Source: Saccharomycopsis fibuligera x Saccharomycopsis cf. fibuligera (Eukaryota; Ascomycota; Saccharomycetes; Ascoideales; Saccharomycopsidaceae). Taken from it: DNA of 64,000 nucleotides. This document shows positions 47,557 through 59,079 of the stretch, one piece after another; the stretch's first letter is position 1; every line of letters starts with the position of its first letter. The stretch is from assembly GCA_001936135.1 (NCBI GenBank), contig CP012811.1:1488001-1552000 (forward strand). Direction: 5' to 3'. The position numbers and the translations under genes were made by a program. The notes beneath the pieces were generated by a model, which was given only the letters and a program-made list of their open reading frames with translations, was not told the origin of the DNA and ran no database searches.

Positions 47557-49296
47557 ATGAAGTACGTCGTTGTTTCTGGTGGGGTTATCAGTGGTATCGG
47601 CAAAGGTATCTTAGCTTCCTCAACTGGGTTGCTTTTGAAATCCTTGGGTTACCGCGTCACCTCGATCAAAATCGATCCATACATGAACATCGATGCCGGA
47701 ACAATGTCTCCATTGGAGCATGGTGAGGTTTTCACTTTGGATGATGGTGCTGAGTGTGATTTGGATCTCGGTAACTATGAAAGATATTTGAACATTTCGT
47801 TGAGCAGAGACCATAATATCACCACCGGTAAGGTTTACCAAAAGGTGCTTGAAAAAGAAAGAAGAGGTGATTACTTGGGTAAAACTGTTCAAATTGTCCC
47901 ACATTTGACCAATGAGATTCAAGACTGGATTGAAAGAACCGCTAGACTTCCGGTCGATGAATCTGGTGAGACTCCGGACGTTTGTATTGTGGAGCTCGGT
48001 GGTACTGTTGGTGATATTGAAAGTGCTCCATTTATCGAAGCCTTGAGACAGTTCCAATTCAGAGTTGGCAATGAAAACTTTGCCCTTGTTCACGTTTCTT
48101 TGGTTCCAGTTATTCACGGCGAGCAAAAGACCAAGCCAACTCAAGCTGCTATCAAAGATTTGAGATCCTTAGGTTTGACCCCAGATTTGATTGCTTGCCG
48201 TTGTGAAGTTGAATTAGAACCAGCTACTATGGGCAAAATCTCTATGTTCTGTCATGTTGGATCTGACCACGTTTTGGGCGTTCATGACTTGAACTCCACT
48301 TACCACGTTCCTTTATTGTTGAAGGAGCAAAAATTGGGTAACTTCTTGACCAAGAGATTGCGTCTTGACCAAATCGAATTGACCCAAGAAAGAGTTACTG
48401 GTGGTGAAGATTTGATGAGAAGATGGGCTTCTTTATGTCAAGCCATTGACATGTCTTACGAAACCACCAAGATTGCCATTGTTGGTAAGTATACCAACTT
48501 GCACGACAGTTACTTGTCGGTCATTAAATCTTTGGAACACGCATCCATGAAGATCAAGAGAAAGTTGCAAATTATATGGGTTGAATCAACTGATTTGGAA
48601 AAATCTGTTGATGGAACCAGTGATGATTCTGCTTACAACAAAGCTTGGGCAGACGTTAAAAGCGCTGATGGTATTTTAGTTCCTGGTGGATTTGGTTCCA
48701 GAGGTATTCAAGGTATGATTGATGTTGCAAAGTTCGCTAGAGAAAACAAGGTTCCATACTTGGGTGTCTGTTTAGGTTTACAAATTGCCGTTATTGAGTT
48801 CACCAGAAACGTTTTGGGTGTTGAAAATGCTAGTTCCCAGGAATTTGAACCGGAATTATCATCTGACAAATTTGCTATTGTTTATATGCCAGAAATTGAC
48901 AAAAACAAGTTGGGTGGTACCATGAGATTGGGTCTTAGAGCCACCAAGTTCCAAAAGAACTCCGAATGGAGTAAGATTAGACAATTATACAACAATGCTG
49001 ATGAGGTTCACGAAAGACATCGTCACAGATACGAAGTTAACCCAAAGCTTGTTGAAGAAATTGAAAAGAATGGGTTGGTCTTTGTTGGTAAAGATGAAAA
49101 TCACGTTAGAATGGAAATTTTTGAGTTGAAGGACGAAAAGCACCCATACTACGTTGCCGCACAATACCACCCAGAATACCTTTCCAAGGTCTTGGAGCCA
49201 TCTAAACCATTCTTGGGTTTGGTGGCTGCTGCTGCTGGTGTCTTGGATGAGGTCTTGCAACACAAGGAAGTCCAATTTGCCAAAGCTGACTTTTAA
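47557..49296 (+). CDS. URA7: CTP synthase (Ura7)
   Basis: Makes CTP from UTP, ATP and glutamine, the last step of pyrimidine nucleotide synthesis; CTP synthases can form cytosolic filaments. 579 residues, as in S. cerevisiae Ura7. The synthase domain starts [18 protein letters not shown] with the P-loop and includes [29 protein letters not shown]. The class I glutamine amidotransferase domain (about 300-560) shows GVCLGLQ with nucleophile C405 and the YHPEY pair H538/E540. Codon usage is highly biased with no CTG seen. All catalytic residues are intact. Confidence 0.98.
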   Translation: MKYVVVSGGVISGIGKGILASSTGLLLKSLGYRVTSIKIDPYMNIDAGTMSPLEHGEVFTLDDGAECDLDLGNYERYLNISLSRDHNITTGKVYQKVLEKERRGDYLGKTVQIVPHLTNEIQDWIERTARLPVDESGETPDVCIVELGGTVGDIESAPFIEALRQFQFRVGNENFALVHVSLVPVIHGEQKTKPTQAAIKDLRSLGLTPDLIACRCEVELEPATMGKISMFCHVGSDHVLGVHDLNSTYHVPLLLKEQKLGNFLTKRLRLDQIELTQERVTGGEDLMRRWASLCQAIDMSYETTKIAIVGKYTNLHDSYLSVIKSLEHASMKIKRKLQIIWVESTDLEKSVDGTSDDSAYNKAWADVKSADGILVPGGFGSRGIQGMIDVAKFARENKVPYLGVCLGLQIAVIEFTRNVLGVENASSQEFEPELSSDKFAIVYMPEIDKNKLGGTMRLGLRATKFQKNSEWSKIRQLYNNADEVHERHRHRYEVNPKLVEEIEKNGLVFVGKDENHVRMEIFELKDEKHPYYVAAQYHPEYLSKVLEPSKPFLGLVAAAAGVLDEVLQHKEVQFAKADF

Positions 49297-49982
49297 GTGC
49301 TATTTGTGCTAGCCTTTTTAGTTACTTATGACCAGTCTTTATTGTAATTCTGAAATGTTTGCACTTTTGATTGCCATTTTCTTTTTGTTCACGTTTTTTC
49401 ATGCTATTCAATTTTTTCTCTTCGTTTTTTTGTTTTTGTCACCATCTGTTTTTGTTTTTACAATTTTTTTTCGTTTTATAATAACTCATAGCTTTAGATA
49501 CTCTGCCATAGAACTAGCAAAGCGCATCTATTCCCGTTCATTCCCCTTGCATTCTGTACCAATAGACGACAATTCCTCATGTATTATACCACTTGCACCC
49601 ACCCACACCCACTCACTCTCTCGCCCGTAATTAGAATTCTTATACCATTGCGGCGGCTCCAATGCTGCATCTTTTTAAGGTGCGGAGCCTCGCTTATGGC
49701 GGAATATGGCTGTGGTAGGTGCGCCATGGCAACACACTAAGTACCAGCGACTGGGATATATATAAGGCACATGTGTCTTGCAGTATTGGCATGAGTAAAA
49801 TCCATTTAATTGTGGTTCTTTTTTCCAACCCATCTCATCTTTTATTGCGAGTGCAATAAGATCTGTTTTTTTTTTTTTTTTTTTTTATTTAGTTTTGTTT
49901 TCTGTGTTTATTTCTTTTATATTGCACACCGGCGTCGTTTCAAAATAACGTTATTCCACAAATTCAACTGTTTAACTCCAAT
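49297..49982. promoter_or_regulatory. URA7 3' flank / PRD1 promoter
   Basis: 686 bp. T-rich after URA7, then a TATATATAAGG box near 49757-49767 and a 21-T run at about 49867-49886 before PRD1. No gene is seen. Confidence 0.6.
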
Positions 49983-52022
49983 ATGACAACTTTACAATTC
50001 GTTGCCCCAGTTCCAGCACCAACATGGACAGACACGCCTGAGGAAATCCTTGCTTTGGCTGATAATATCATCAGAGAAGGCACTTCCTTTGATGACAAGA
50101 TTGCTGCTTTGGAAAATCCAACCATTGAGAACCTTATCTATCCGATGATCCAAAGCGACCATGACAACTCATTGTTGGCTGGCCGTTTGTGTTTTTATCA
50201 TAACAGTTTCCCAGACAAAGAAGTTAGAAATGCTTCCAACGAAGCATCCCGAAGATTTTCCAAGTATGCTATTGAATCTGGTCTTAGGGAAGATGTTTTC
50301 AAAAACTTGAAAAAAGTCTACGAAGATGTAAAAGATGACAACAGCTTGGATCCTGAATTAAAAAGATACATTTACAAAGTCTACAACGATTACCGTCGTA
50401 ACGGATTGGACTTGCCCTTGGAAAAGAGAAAACAAGTGGAAGCCATTTCTAAAGAGCTATCAGACTTGTCAATTGAGTATAGCAGAAACTTGGCTGAACA
50501 GAAAGAATTTTTGCTATTCACTGAAGAGGAATTAGAAGGCGTTCCAGAAAATATTATTAGTCAATTTGAAAGGGTTGATGATAAACTTAAGGTTACGTTT
50601 AAGTACCCCGATATTCTTCCGGTAGTTGAGTTTGCTAAGAAACCTAGCACCAGAAAGACCGCTTTCCTAGGTGATCAAAACAAAGTCCCAGCAAATGCAG
50701 AGCTTTTGAAAAAAGCAGTGATTAAAAGAGCCGAATTGGCTCAAACTTTAGGGTATACCAGCTACTCTCAATACGTGCTTGAAGAAAGAATGGCTAAGAA
50801 TTCAAAAAAAGTTTGGGATTTTGAAAACGATTTATGGGAAAAAGCCAAAGGCAAAGGCCAAAGCGAGCTTGAAAGCTTGAAGAGACTCAAACTCAAAGAA
50901 TATAAGGAATTAGGGTTTGATGTTGATAGTAAAGATGCTCAGGAATACTACTTCTGGGATCATAGTCACTATAATAACTTACTCTTAGAACAAGAATACC
51001 AAGTTGATGAGCTCAAAATTGCAGAGTACTTTCCAATCGGTCCAACTATTGAGAAAATGTTGGGGTTTTATGAAAGATTATTCAACTTGAAATTTGTTGA
51101 AGTCACTGAGGGAAAATCAGTTTGGCATGAGGATGTCAAGCAAATCACTCTTTGGAAACTAGATGATCCAGAAAACCCAGAGTATTTGGGTTTAATATAT
51201 TTGGACTTGCATCCGAGGGATGGCAAATATGGACATGCTGCTCATTTTACTATTAAGACAGGCTTTTACGATTTCAAAAAGAAAGAAAAAAGTAGACCAG
51301 TTAGTGCATTGCTTTGCAACTTTTCTAAACCACAACAAGATAAGCCAGCACTTCTTAAACACAGAGAAGTAAAAACTTTTTTTCATGAATTAGGTCACGG
51401 TATTCATGCTCTTGTTTCTGACGTAAAGTACTCAAAGTTTCACGGAACTAGAGTCTCTCGAGATTTTGTCGAAGCCCCTTCACAAATGCTTGAGTACTGG
51501 GTATGGACCGCTCCTGAATTGAAGAAATTGTCATCTCATTACGAAACTGGCGAACCTTTGGATGACCAATTGATCAATTCCTTAGTAAAGTCAAAAGACG
51601 TCAATCAGGGACTTGCAACTCTAAGGCAACTTCATTTTGGAATCTTTGACATGACTTTACATGATTCCAAAGATGGGGATGTGGATGTTGATCGTGCTTG
51701 GAATAACCTCCGTGAAGAAATCACTCTACTTAGTTTAGGCAACGAGACTACTAAAGGTTATGGTTCTTTTGGCCACATGATGGGCGGTTATGCATCTGGA
51801 TACTATGGGTACTTGTACTCCAAGGTGTTTGCTGCTGATATCTACTATTCAATCTTCAAACAGGATCCATTCAACACCGCAAAAGGGATAAGATATAGAG
51901 ATACTGTGTTAAAGAAGGGTGGCTCAAGAGATGAGATTGATAGCTTGAAAGAGCTTTTGGGCAGAGAACCAAACTCCAATGCTTTTTTTGCTGACATGGG
52001 TATAAGTCAAGGCAAATTGTAA
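49983..52022 (+). CDS. PRD1: Saccharolysin / thimet-type oligopeptidase (Prd1)
   Basis: Zinc metallopeptidase of family M3 that degrades short peptides in the cytosol and mitochondrial intermembrane space. 679 residues against 712 in yeast. The zinc site HELGH is at H468-E469-H472 within FFHELGHGIHAL, with the downstream glutamate in the DFVEAPSQMLEYWVW segment typical of M3. The N-terminal helical half and the C-terminal FGHMMGGYASGYYGYLYSKVFA motif are in place. Single exon. Confidence 0.97.
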   Translation: MTTLQFVAPVPAPTWTDTPEEILALADNIIREGTSFDDKIAALENPTIENLIYPMIQSDHDNSLLAGRLCFYHNSFPDKEVRNASNEASRRFSKYAIESGLREDVFKNLKKVYEDVKDDNSLDPELKRYIYKVYNDYRRNGLDLPLEKRKQVEAISKELSDLSIEYSRNLAEQKEFLLFTEEELEGVPENIISQFERVDDKLKVTFKYPDILPVVEFAKKPSTRKTAFLGDQNKVPANAELLKKAVIKRAELAQTLGYTSYSQYVLEERMAKNSKKVWDFENDLWEKAKGKGQSELESLKRLKLKEYKELGFDVDSKDAQEYYFWDHSHYNNLLLEQEYQVDELKIAEYFPIGPTIEKMLGFYERLFNLKFVEVTEGKSVWHEDVKQITLWKLDDPENPEYLGLIYLDLHPRDGKYGHAAHFTIKTGFYDFKKKEKSRPVSALLCNFSKPQQDKPALLKHREVKTFFHELGHGIHALVSDVKYSKFHGTRVSRDFVEAPSQMLEYWVWTAPELKKLSSHYETGEPLDDQLINSLVKSKDVNQGLATLRQLHFGIFDMTLHDSKDGDVDVDRAWNNLREEITLLSLGNETTKGYGSFGHMMGGYASGYYGYLYSKVFAADIYYSIFKQDPFNTAKGIRYRDTVLKKGGSRDEIDSLKELLGREPNSNAFFADMGISQGKL

Positions 52023-52379
52023 ACTCTATCCAGTATGCTGCTGATTATACTAATTGAGTGTGTACAGCAGTAGATACAGTACGCTATGTAATAGTAGAAA
52101 ATGCTCAAAGGCACGAAATACTGCTCTTATATAATATTATTGATTATAAATAACATTTACCTGGCTTCAAAATCGTCAATGATGTGCAGAGTGTATGCCG
52201 TCTGCTTATAGTGATTACTATCCGCTTACATAATTTTTTTTGGGGCATCGCCATGAGAAAAAAGACAGGCGGCTACCGCGATCGGATTAATCAATATAAC
52301 GAAAACCATAAGGAGAACGCTACTGACTTTGGTATCACATAAAGCGCCATAATTATCATAAAATTTCAAATCGTTAAAA
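52023..52379. promoter_or_regulatory. PRD1 3' flank / ATE1 promoter
   Basis: 357 bp with a T8 run near 52232. No specific element was recognised. Confidence 0.5.
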
Positions 52380-53960
52380 ATGGGAAGTACTGTTGATGTG
52401 CCAAAAGACTTGATTTGCTCACCACCATTTTATATGGGCCATTGGAGTTGCGGATACTGTAATCTTCAGGAGAAACCACATACCGAAGATTCGCTCCAAT
52501 CCACAAGTGTCAGCTTGCACTTATACAGATGCTCTGCGAAATTATACGAAGCGTTGATGAATAAAGGCTACAGAAGATCGGGTGATTACTTATACAGAAA
52601 CGACCTTTTACGAAACTGTTGTCAATTATACACCATAAGAACTAGCTACTATCAGCCGGAAACCAGCACCTATTTTAACCCGACCAAAGATCAAAAGCGA
52701 TGCGTCAACAAAGTGGCTAATTTTCTCAAGGTTGATTTGAAAAATCCAAAAAATCAGTTTAAGTATGAAGATTCCATTATTAATTTACATAAAAGTGATC
52801 CAAAAAAATTTAGGACTGAGTTTGAATTGGCGAAATTCTCCGAGAAGAAGTATCAATTGTATAAAAAGTATCAGATGAGAGTGCATAATGAAAAAGAAGA
52901 TGAGTTGAGTGAACAATCATTTACCAGGTTTTTGTGTACAACTCCCTTCAGCAAGCCTTCGCAATCGTCGATCAGCGAACTCAATCTGTGGTATTTGAAT
53001 AAAGAAACCAATAAGCAGTTTGGTGCAGTAGGAGCATTTCATGAATGCTACTATTTCAATGACAAATTAGTGGCGATTTCCGTTGTCGATATCTTACCCA
53101 ACTCGGTGTCTTCTGTATATTTTATCTGGGATCCAGACTATGCATCCTTGGGATTAGGTAATTTTTCTGCGTTGAAGGATCTTATATTGACCTACAAATT
53201 GAACAAGCAGCATTATTATCTCGGTTACTATGTGCCTAACAATAAAAAGATGAACTACAAGAAAAAGTTTGGCGGTGAACTTCTTGACGTTGTGAATAAC
53301 AAATTTGTTAATATTGAGTACTTGGAAAAAAACAACATTATTCAACCAAATAAGTTTTTCACTTTGAAAGAAGTTGATGAAAATGTTAGTGCCAGTGATA
53401 TTCAGGTAGGTGAACAAGAACCAGCGCATGCAAGTGATGAAGTGTATCCTTCTTCATGGGTCATCCCACCAGGAAAAAAGTTGGTCAACATTGCTGAACA
53501 ATTATATGGCGCTGAAGGAACAGTGACAAGGAATATTGATAAAATGTACAGTGTGACATTCAAAAAGTTGAGGGTCAAGTTAAGGAAAAAAGAACCAGGG
53601 CTTACTGTATATTCAGTTGCCAACAAGAAAAGCGAAAGCACAGAAATATCTGGCTATGTTGATCATGTCAGTGATGTTAAAGAAGCTAGTGAAGAAGAGG
53701 ATGATGATGAGGATATATACACAAAACCATTTCCAAAGTTGATTGTTGGTGCAACTCCATTATGGAGACTAATTGAAATGATAGAAAAGGATAAATCCTT
53801 CAGTTTAAATCAGGTAACTATGTTGTCACCTTTAGAAGGGGGTGCATTCTTCCCAGTCATCAGTGCAATCCAGGATGACGAACAGAAATCGCAAATTGTT
53901 AACTTGGCAAGAATATTGGGGCCTGCTGTGCTGAAAAGTGCTCTCGTTATTTCAATGTAA
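52380..53960 (+). CDS. ATE1: Arginyl-tRNA--protein transferase (Ate1)
   Basis: Transfers arginine from Arg-tRNA to N-terminal Asp, Glu or oxidised Cys, making substrates for the Arg/N-degron pathway. 526 residues (503 in S. cerevisiae). The N-terminal domain carries the conserved cysteines C24 and C27 (SCGYC) and C80-C81 (NCCQLYTIR), the set reported to bind an iron-sulfur cluster. The C-terminal GNAT-like domain has VAISVVDILPNSVSSVYFIWDPDY and YLGYYVPNNKKMNYKKKF. A C-terminal extension of about 150 residues contains an acidic run (EEDDDEDIY). Confidence 0.96.
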   Translation: MGSTVDVPKDLICSPPFYMGHWSCGYCNLQEKPHTEDSLQSTSVSLHLYRCSAKLYEALMNKGYRRSGDYLYRNDLLRNCCQLYTIRTSYYQPETSTYFNPTKDQKRCVNKVANFLKVDLKNPKNQFKYEDSIINLHKSDPKKFRTEFELAKFSEKKYQLYKKYQMRVHNEKEDELSEQSFTRFLCTTPFSKPSQSSISELNLWYLNKETNKQFGAVGAFHECYYFNDKLVAISVVDILPNSVSSVYFIWDPDYASLGLGNFSALKDLILTYKLNKQHYYLGYYVPNNKKMNYKKKFGGELLDVVNNKFVNIEYLEKNNIIQPNKFFTLKEVDENVSASDIQVGEQEPAHASDEVYPSSWVIPPGKKLVNIAEQLYGAEGTVTRNIDKMYSVTFKKLRVKLRKKEPGLTVYSVANKKSESTEISGYVDHVSDVKEASEEEDDDEDIYTKPFPKLIVGATPLWRLIEMIEKDKSFSLNQVTMLSPLEGGAFFPVISAIQDDEQKSQIVNLARILGPAVLKSALVISM

Positions 53961-54312
53961 AAGTGTTTTGGACTTTCCTTTATGTACATTTGGATAGTAC
54001 TTATGAAAGAGTACGATTGTTTGCAATGTACAAAAAATCGAAATAAAAATTAAGTGAAATAATACGATGAATTAATATTGCAACGCAAATAGATCAATGA
54101 ATGCGCATAACCAATCACTAAACTGCAAAACATTAAGATTTAGTAAATATAACAAATATTAAGATACAAAAAGATTATGTAGAAAATAATAAAGAGGAAA
54201 TTTTAATGAAAACAAAGAAACAAGTAAAAACATTTCAAGCGAGAGTAATTTATAAACATAATCTAAAAAAAAAAACCACTCAACCTGTGAACATGAAATA
54301 ATACATAATATT
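53961..54312. other. Convergent intergenic, ATE1 / RRP5
   Basis: 352 bp, strongly A-rich on the plus strand, holding both 3' UTRs. Nothing else is seen. Confidence 0.6.
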
Positions 54313-57300
54313 TTAAGCAGCATTTTCAGCTTCAGCAATAGCCTTTGCCTTAGCTTTGATGTAGTTGCAAGCCTTCTCGTCGTTCAATCTTTCTTCAAAC
54401 TGCAACCATTTACTGAAAAAGAATTTCTTTTGTTTGTTGCTCAACTTCTTGGTGAACAAACGCTCAAATAATTCTTCAACTTTTTGCTTTTCATTAAGTT
54501 TGATCTCTTGATCAATGTAAACGTTCCACAAGTCAAATCTCTTTGGCTTGTCAGAAATTAAACCTTCAAACAAAGATCTACCCTGTTCAGCGTCACCAAT
54601 CTTGAATTCTAATTGACCAAATTTCTTCACAATTTCGACGTGATCTTGTTGTGGCAACGCCTTCAAGGACTTGGCTAAAAGCTCACGGGCTTCATCGCTC
54701 TTTTTGTTTTCTAAATAAAACTTGCCAAAGTTGATCCAGACAGACAATTCCTTGTTAAATTTCTTGGTCATAGCTTTAAACAATTGCTCGGCTTCGTCTT
54801 TCTTTTCAGACAAAATGTAAATACCGGCCAATTTTTGATGGATGGTTAATGAGTCCATATATTGACAAGCTTTCTTAAAAGTTTCCTGCAAAGTATCATC
54901 AGTACCAAAAGTATTTTCCAAGTTAAGCAATGCAATCCAGATGTTCATTTTCTCTTGTTCTTCACGGTAGTTGATCATCTTCAAGGCCCTTTGACCAATT
55001 TCTCTAGCTTGGTCAACTTCACTGAGTTGCAATTGGAAAGACATGTAGTTCATCCACAAAACAGATGAGTTTGGTTCACCAACTAACAATCTTTCAAAAT
55101 CTTGGACAGATTGTGGGGCACGAGTGTTCAAATCAGCAGTCTTGTCTTCAACAATTTGAGTTGCCTTCTTAGACTTCTTGGATCTCTTTCTGCTGTCTGA
55201 CATTTCATTTTCGTAATCATCCTCTTCTTCAGAATCTTCATCAACTTGGTCAAGAATACTTGCGGTCCAGTCAAAACCATTAGTACTAAGACCGCTAATG
55301 GCGGAAGCACTCAAGCCTGCATCAACATCGTCTTCTTCAATAGCTTTCTCACCAGCTTCTTCAGCATCACTCTCGTTTTGTTTGTCAAATGCAGAATCCA
55401 ACATTTCGGCATCTTCAGAGTCAGAGTCAGACCCTTCTTTATCACTGTCATTAACTATTTCAGAATCAGCAACCTCTGAGGCATCTTTGGTCTTACCGCT
55501 CTTCTCTTGTTTGGCAGATTTGGAGAAATAAGAAGCCTTCATACCCAAGGACATCTTCTTGGTTTTCTTGTTAACATCCAAGACCTTCACCTTCACCTTG
55601 TCACCATCACCAAACAAAGCAGTAAGGTTTTCCACTGGACCATCATCAGAGATTTGACTCTTGTGACATAAACCAGAAACGTTATTAGTACCAGCAAGAC
55701 TCACAAAAACACCAAAGTCAGTAATAGATTTGACACGACCTTCGAAAACATCACCTTTTTGTAAGTCATCAAAAGTTTTCAAAACATCACCAGTTAAATG
55801 AGAGGCTCTCAAACTCATCAAAACACGATCTTCGCCTTTAACTGCCAAGATTTTACCTTGAACAAGATCACCAGGCTTGTAGAAAGTCTTCCAGTTCTTC
55901 ACATAATCGTCAGATAAGTCACTAATTCTAACAAGCGCAAAAATATCAGCACCAAGAGAAACATAGACACCATGATCGTTAATATTCTTTACGAAACCAC
56001 GGATAAGATCACCAACTTTGATATCCTCAATTGTAAGAACTTGTTTATCCTTGACTTTATCTTTGGTAAAGTTACGACGCAAAGAAACAATGTATTTGTG
56101 ACTGTCGGTATCGTAGGAAATTATGGTAGAAGAAACAACTTCACCTGGGTAGTAGACAGCGTTCAACTTATTGTCGTAGTTTGGCAAAGCTTCAGTAATG
56201 TAACAAAAAGCTTTTTTCTTTTGCACCAATTCAAGAATCAAGTATGAGTCAGCAATCTTCTTTATCTTACCTGGAACAGTTTCTCCAACTTCCACCTTAT
56301 ATTCACCATCATTTTCAGTGATTTGCTTCTTCTTATCTGGGATAGCATCTGGGAAAGAAAGCAAGAATCTTTCATTTTCTTCGCTGACTCTGAGCACTTG
56401 ACAGTTTATACTTTGATGCTGCTTAAAACGCTTGTCTATAGCATCGGCCTTATTCTTCAAAGCGTATTTTCTAAGTAACAAACCAGCAAGATCACCACCA
56501 AAGCCAATAAACAAACCCTTCTCCGTTATACTTCTGATGTAACCATTAAAAGTTTTTCCAGAAGGAGCTTTGCTAATGTCTTTAAAAGTAATAGGAAGCT
56601 TTTCACTTTCAGCGTCATCAACGAGACTCTTTTTAGCGGTCAAAATTGCCAACTTAGCCTTAAGATCTTTCATTAAAACCAAGGTTTTAATTTCTTCACC
56701 AATTTGCAAAGCTTTGAAAGTTTGTCTATTTTGCTCGTATGTGTCATCGGAAAGATGGTTGGAGTAAATCACACCTCTAGCGTTACCAGGTTTAATGTCA
56801 ACAAGAATAGAGTCTTTAGTTTTCTTGGCAACGACCGCAGTAACAATGCTTCTACCAGCTTTCAAAGCACTCAATTGGTCTGATTTGGCATCATTATTTT
56901 CTGATTTAGTAGTTTTACAGCTCACAGACATCTTTTTGTTTTCTGGATCAACAGACAAAACGGTAACTCTCACAGTGTGGCCAATTTTCAAATGATCTTG
57001 GATATTTTTCACAAATACTTCACTAATCTCTTTCTTTGGCAAGTAACCTCTAACATTACCGAAGAAGGACACGAGAGCACCATTAGGAAAGATGGCTTCC
57101 ACAGTACCAGCAGATCTCATACCTGGTTTGATAGTTTCGTAATCACATAAAATAGCTTGATCATAATCAGAACTCAAATGCACCAATGACTTTTTTAAAG
57201 TGGCAAAAATTTTACCTTTAAGAGTCACCTTAAGAATTCTACCTTTGACGGTGGAACCAACTTTATACTTTCTTTCAGGGTAAACAAGTTTAATGTCGCT

Positions 57301-58950
57301 AATGTGATTTGGAGGAACGTATGCTCTAAAGCGGTCGTAGATTTTAAAAACAATACCTTCGGTACCAGAGACCTCTTCTATAGTACCAGTCACCAATTCA
57401 CCAAATGGAATATCGGCAGCGTTCAAGAATTTTTGACTCAATTCTTTTGGATCCATTGTCAAAATGTACTGGTTTTCAAATGGAGAATAGCTTATAACTT
57501 TAGCTTTGTGTTTCGAACCAACATAATATTGAGCGTTTAAATCAGAGTTTTCAGGAAGTTTGGAAATATGCACACGTCCCAACACTGGACCACTGCCAAG
57601 ATCGATGTATAAATATTGAGCGTCTTGAGCTTTTACTGTAACGGAATCAAGCAAAAAACCTCTTGGATAGGCTTCCATTGGATCAAAAGAAGAATCTTCA
57701 AATGGAGTTCTCTTGAAATGAAGTATATGAGGCAATAATGAAAGAAACAATTTCTTTTCGCCTTCCGATACAACGGATACTACAACCTTAGCTTTGAAGC
57801 TGCCACCAATTTCAAACCTGCTTTTCAAAGCATCGTGGCTGTAAAGACCTGAGTTTGGCAAATTCAAAGAAGCGTTGATAGTACCAAATACTTTGCAAGT
57901 AACACCATATGGAGTAACTTCGTTGACAATAGCTTCAACAATGTTACCAGGCACAACTGCGTCAAGAGAAGAAATCTTATCCACTGATGGGTGCTGTTTG
58001 GTTTTTTTGTCAGGAATATGAAAATTAAAACTCACAACTCTGGAATTAGTTGGTTTTTTAGAGACCATAACCAAGAATACGCTACCTTCTGTGATTTCAT
58101 TGAGTTTAAAACCATTGGCTTCAACTTCTTTCTTTGATATGAAACCAGTCAACTCGTGTTTGCCAATATTTAACACAAGACCGTGATCTTCAACACTCTT
58201 CACAGATGCTTGAACTGATTGACCAACAACCAAATCATCTTCTTCCAAAAGATCGTTAACAAGAGCTGGCTCTATACTCAACTCAATTCTCTTCAAGTAT
58301 CTTTTGTTGGTTTTGTATTCAGTAGGATCAACGACTAAGGCTCTTAACCATTGACCAATTTTGACAAGTTGATTGATTGAAGGCAAAGATTTTTGATGAA
58401 ATGGTTTTTCTTCTTCGTCATCATCATTATCACTATCTTCATCATCAGACAGAGCTTCAAATTGCTCAACAAGTTTAGTGACCTCGGATGAGATGTTGGT
58501 GATTGGGATGTAACCAACCAAGTTATCAGCAAGAGCCAAACCAATATCAAATCTAGTTATTTCAACCACTTGACCCAATACGTATGAGCCAGGAGTACAT
58601 TTTCTAGCGCTCAAATGCTCAATCTTAATCTTGTCGCCGTCAGTTGACAAATATTTAGGGTTTTTTTGTTTCTTCTTCGATGTCTTTTGTTTTTTTCTTT
58701 GAGAGCCCTCTGCTTCAGCAGCAGCGACAGCTTTCTGCTGCTTGACCTTATTGAATGATTCAAATAGAAGATCTCTAGCAGCCTGGTTGGCCACTTCTTT
58801 AACTTCCAATGGGGTTAATGCGGATGCACCACCTCTTGGGAATGAGACTTCGCTGGACTTAAGCAATGAAGGGGCAGGAGCGCTAGGCGGAGCGCTAGGC
58901 TCAGCTCCACCACCAACTGCTTGAGAACTTTTTCTTTTCTGACCAGACAT
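54313..58950 (-). CDS. RRP5: Rrp5, ribosome-biogenesis S1-repeat protein
   Basis: Nucleolar factor needed for both 18S and 5.8S rRNA maturation, bound to the 90S pre-ribosome. 1545 residues; S. cerevisiae has 1729. The N-terminus has a basic stretch (QRKKQKTSKKKQKNPKYLS). About a dozen S1 RNA-binding repeats follow (about 120-1180), the clearest being GVYVSLGADIFALVRISDL and FEGRVKSITDFGVFVSL. An acidic segment (about 1195-1290) precedes C-terminal HAT/TPR-like repeats (about 1300-1535: SSVLWMNYMSFQLQ, SVWINFGKFYLEN, RFDLWNVYIDQEIK). The upstream region has RRPE-like and PAC elements, as expected for an rRNA-processing gene. Confidence 0.97.
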   Translation of the reverse strand: MSGQKRKSSQAVGGGAEPSAPPSAPAPSLLKSSEVSFPRGGASALTPLEVKEVANQAARDLLFESFNKVKQQKAVAAAEAEGSQRKKQKTSKKKQKNPKYLSTDGDKIKIEHLSARKCTPGSYVLGQVVEITRFDIGLALADNLVGYIPITNISSEVTKLVEQFEALSDDEDSDNDDDEEEKPFHQKSLPSINQLVKIGQWLRALVVDPTEYKTNKRYLKRIELSIEPALVNDLLEEDDLVVGQSVQASVKSVEDHGLVLNIGKHELTGFISKKEVEANGFKLNEITEGSVFLVMVSKKPTNSRVVSFNFHIPDKKTKQHPSVDKISSLDAVVPGNIVEAIVNEVTPYGVTCKVFGTINASLNLPNSGLYSHDALKSRFEIGGSFKAKVVVSVVSEGEKKLFLSLLPHILHFKRTPFEDSSFDPMEAYPRGFLLDSVTVKAQDAQYLYIDLGSGPVLGRVHISKLPENSDLNAQYYVGSKHKAKVISYSPFENQYILTMDPKELSQKFLNAADIPFGELVTGTIEEVSGTEGIVFKIYDRFRAYVPPNHISDIKLVYPERKYKVGSTVKGRILKVTLKGKIFATLKKSLVHLSSDYDQAILCDYETIKPGMRSAGTVEAIFPNGALVSFFGNVRGYLPKKEISEVFVKNIQDHLKIGHTVRVTVLSVDPENKKMSVSCKTTKSENNDAKSDQLSALKAGRSIVTAVVAKKTKDSILVDIKPGNARGVIYSNHLSDDTYEQNRQTFKALQIGEEIKTLVLMKDLKAKLAILTAKKSLVDDAESEKLPITFKDISKAPSGKTFNGYIRSITEKGLFIGFGGDLAGLLLRKYALKNKADAIDKRFKQHQSINCQVLRVSEENERFLLSFPDAIPDKKKQITENDGEYKVEVGETVPGKIKKIADSYLILELVQKKKAFCYITEALPNYDNKLNAVYYPGEVVSSTIISYDTDSHKYIVSLRRNFTKDKVKDKQVLTIEDIKVGDLIRGFVKNINDHGVYVSLGADIFALVRISDLSDDYVKNWKTFYKPGDLVQGKILAVKGEDRVLMSLRASHLTGDVLKTFDDLQKGDVFEGRVKSITDFGVFVSLAGTNNVSGLCHKSQISDDGPVENLTALFGDGDKVKVKVLDVNKKTKKMSLGMKASYFSKSAKQEKSGKTKDASEVADSEIVNDSDKEGSDSDSEDAEMLDSAFDKQNESDAEEAGEKAIEEDDVDAGLSASAISGLSTNGFDWTASILDQVDEDSEEEDDYENEMSDSRKRSKKSKKATQIVEDKTADLNTRAPQSVQDFERLLVGEPNSSVLWMNYMSFQLQLSEVDQAREIGQRALKMINYREEQEKMNIWIALLNLENTFGTDDTLQETFKKACQYMDSLTIHQKLAGIYILSEKKDEAEQLFKAMTKKFNKELSVWINFGKFYLENKKSDEARELLAKSLKALPQQDHVEIVKKFGQLEFKIGDAEQGRSLFEGLISDKPKRFDLWNVYIDQEIKLNEKQKVEELFERLFTKKLSNKQKKFFFSKWLQFEERLNDEKACNYIKAKAKAIAEAENAA

Positions 58951-59079
58951 TATGAGTGTGTATGTCCTGAAAAGTGCTGTTCAGGTTGATGTTGAAATCA
59001 GCACAGAATAAAAATAAAATAGAGTAAAAAAATTTCAGGCGCATACTCAACCACACAAGGAAAGAGAAAAAAAAAAAAT

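Noticed and set aside
47620-48144. 174-codon frame antisense to URA7
   Set aside because: Codon-bias shadow of a highly expressed gene, without supporting signals.
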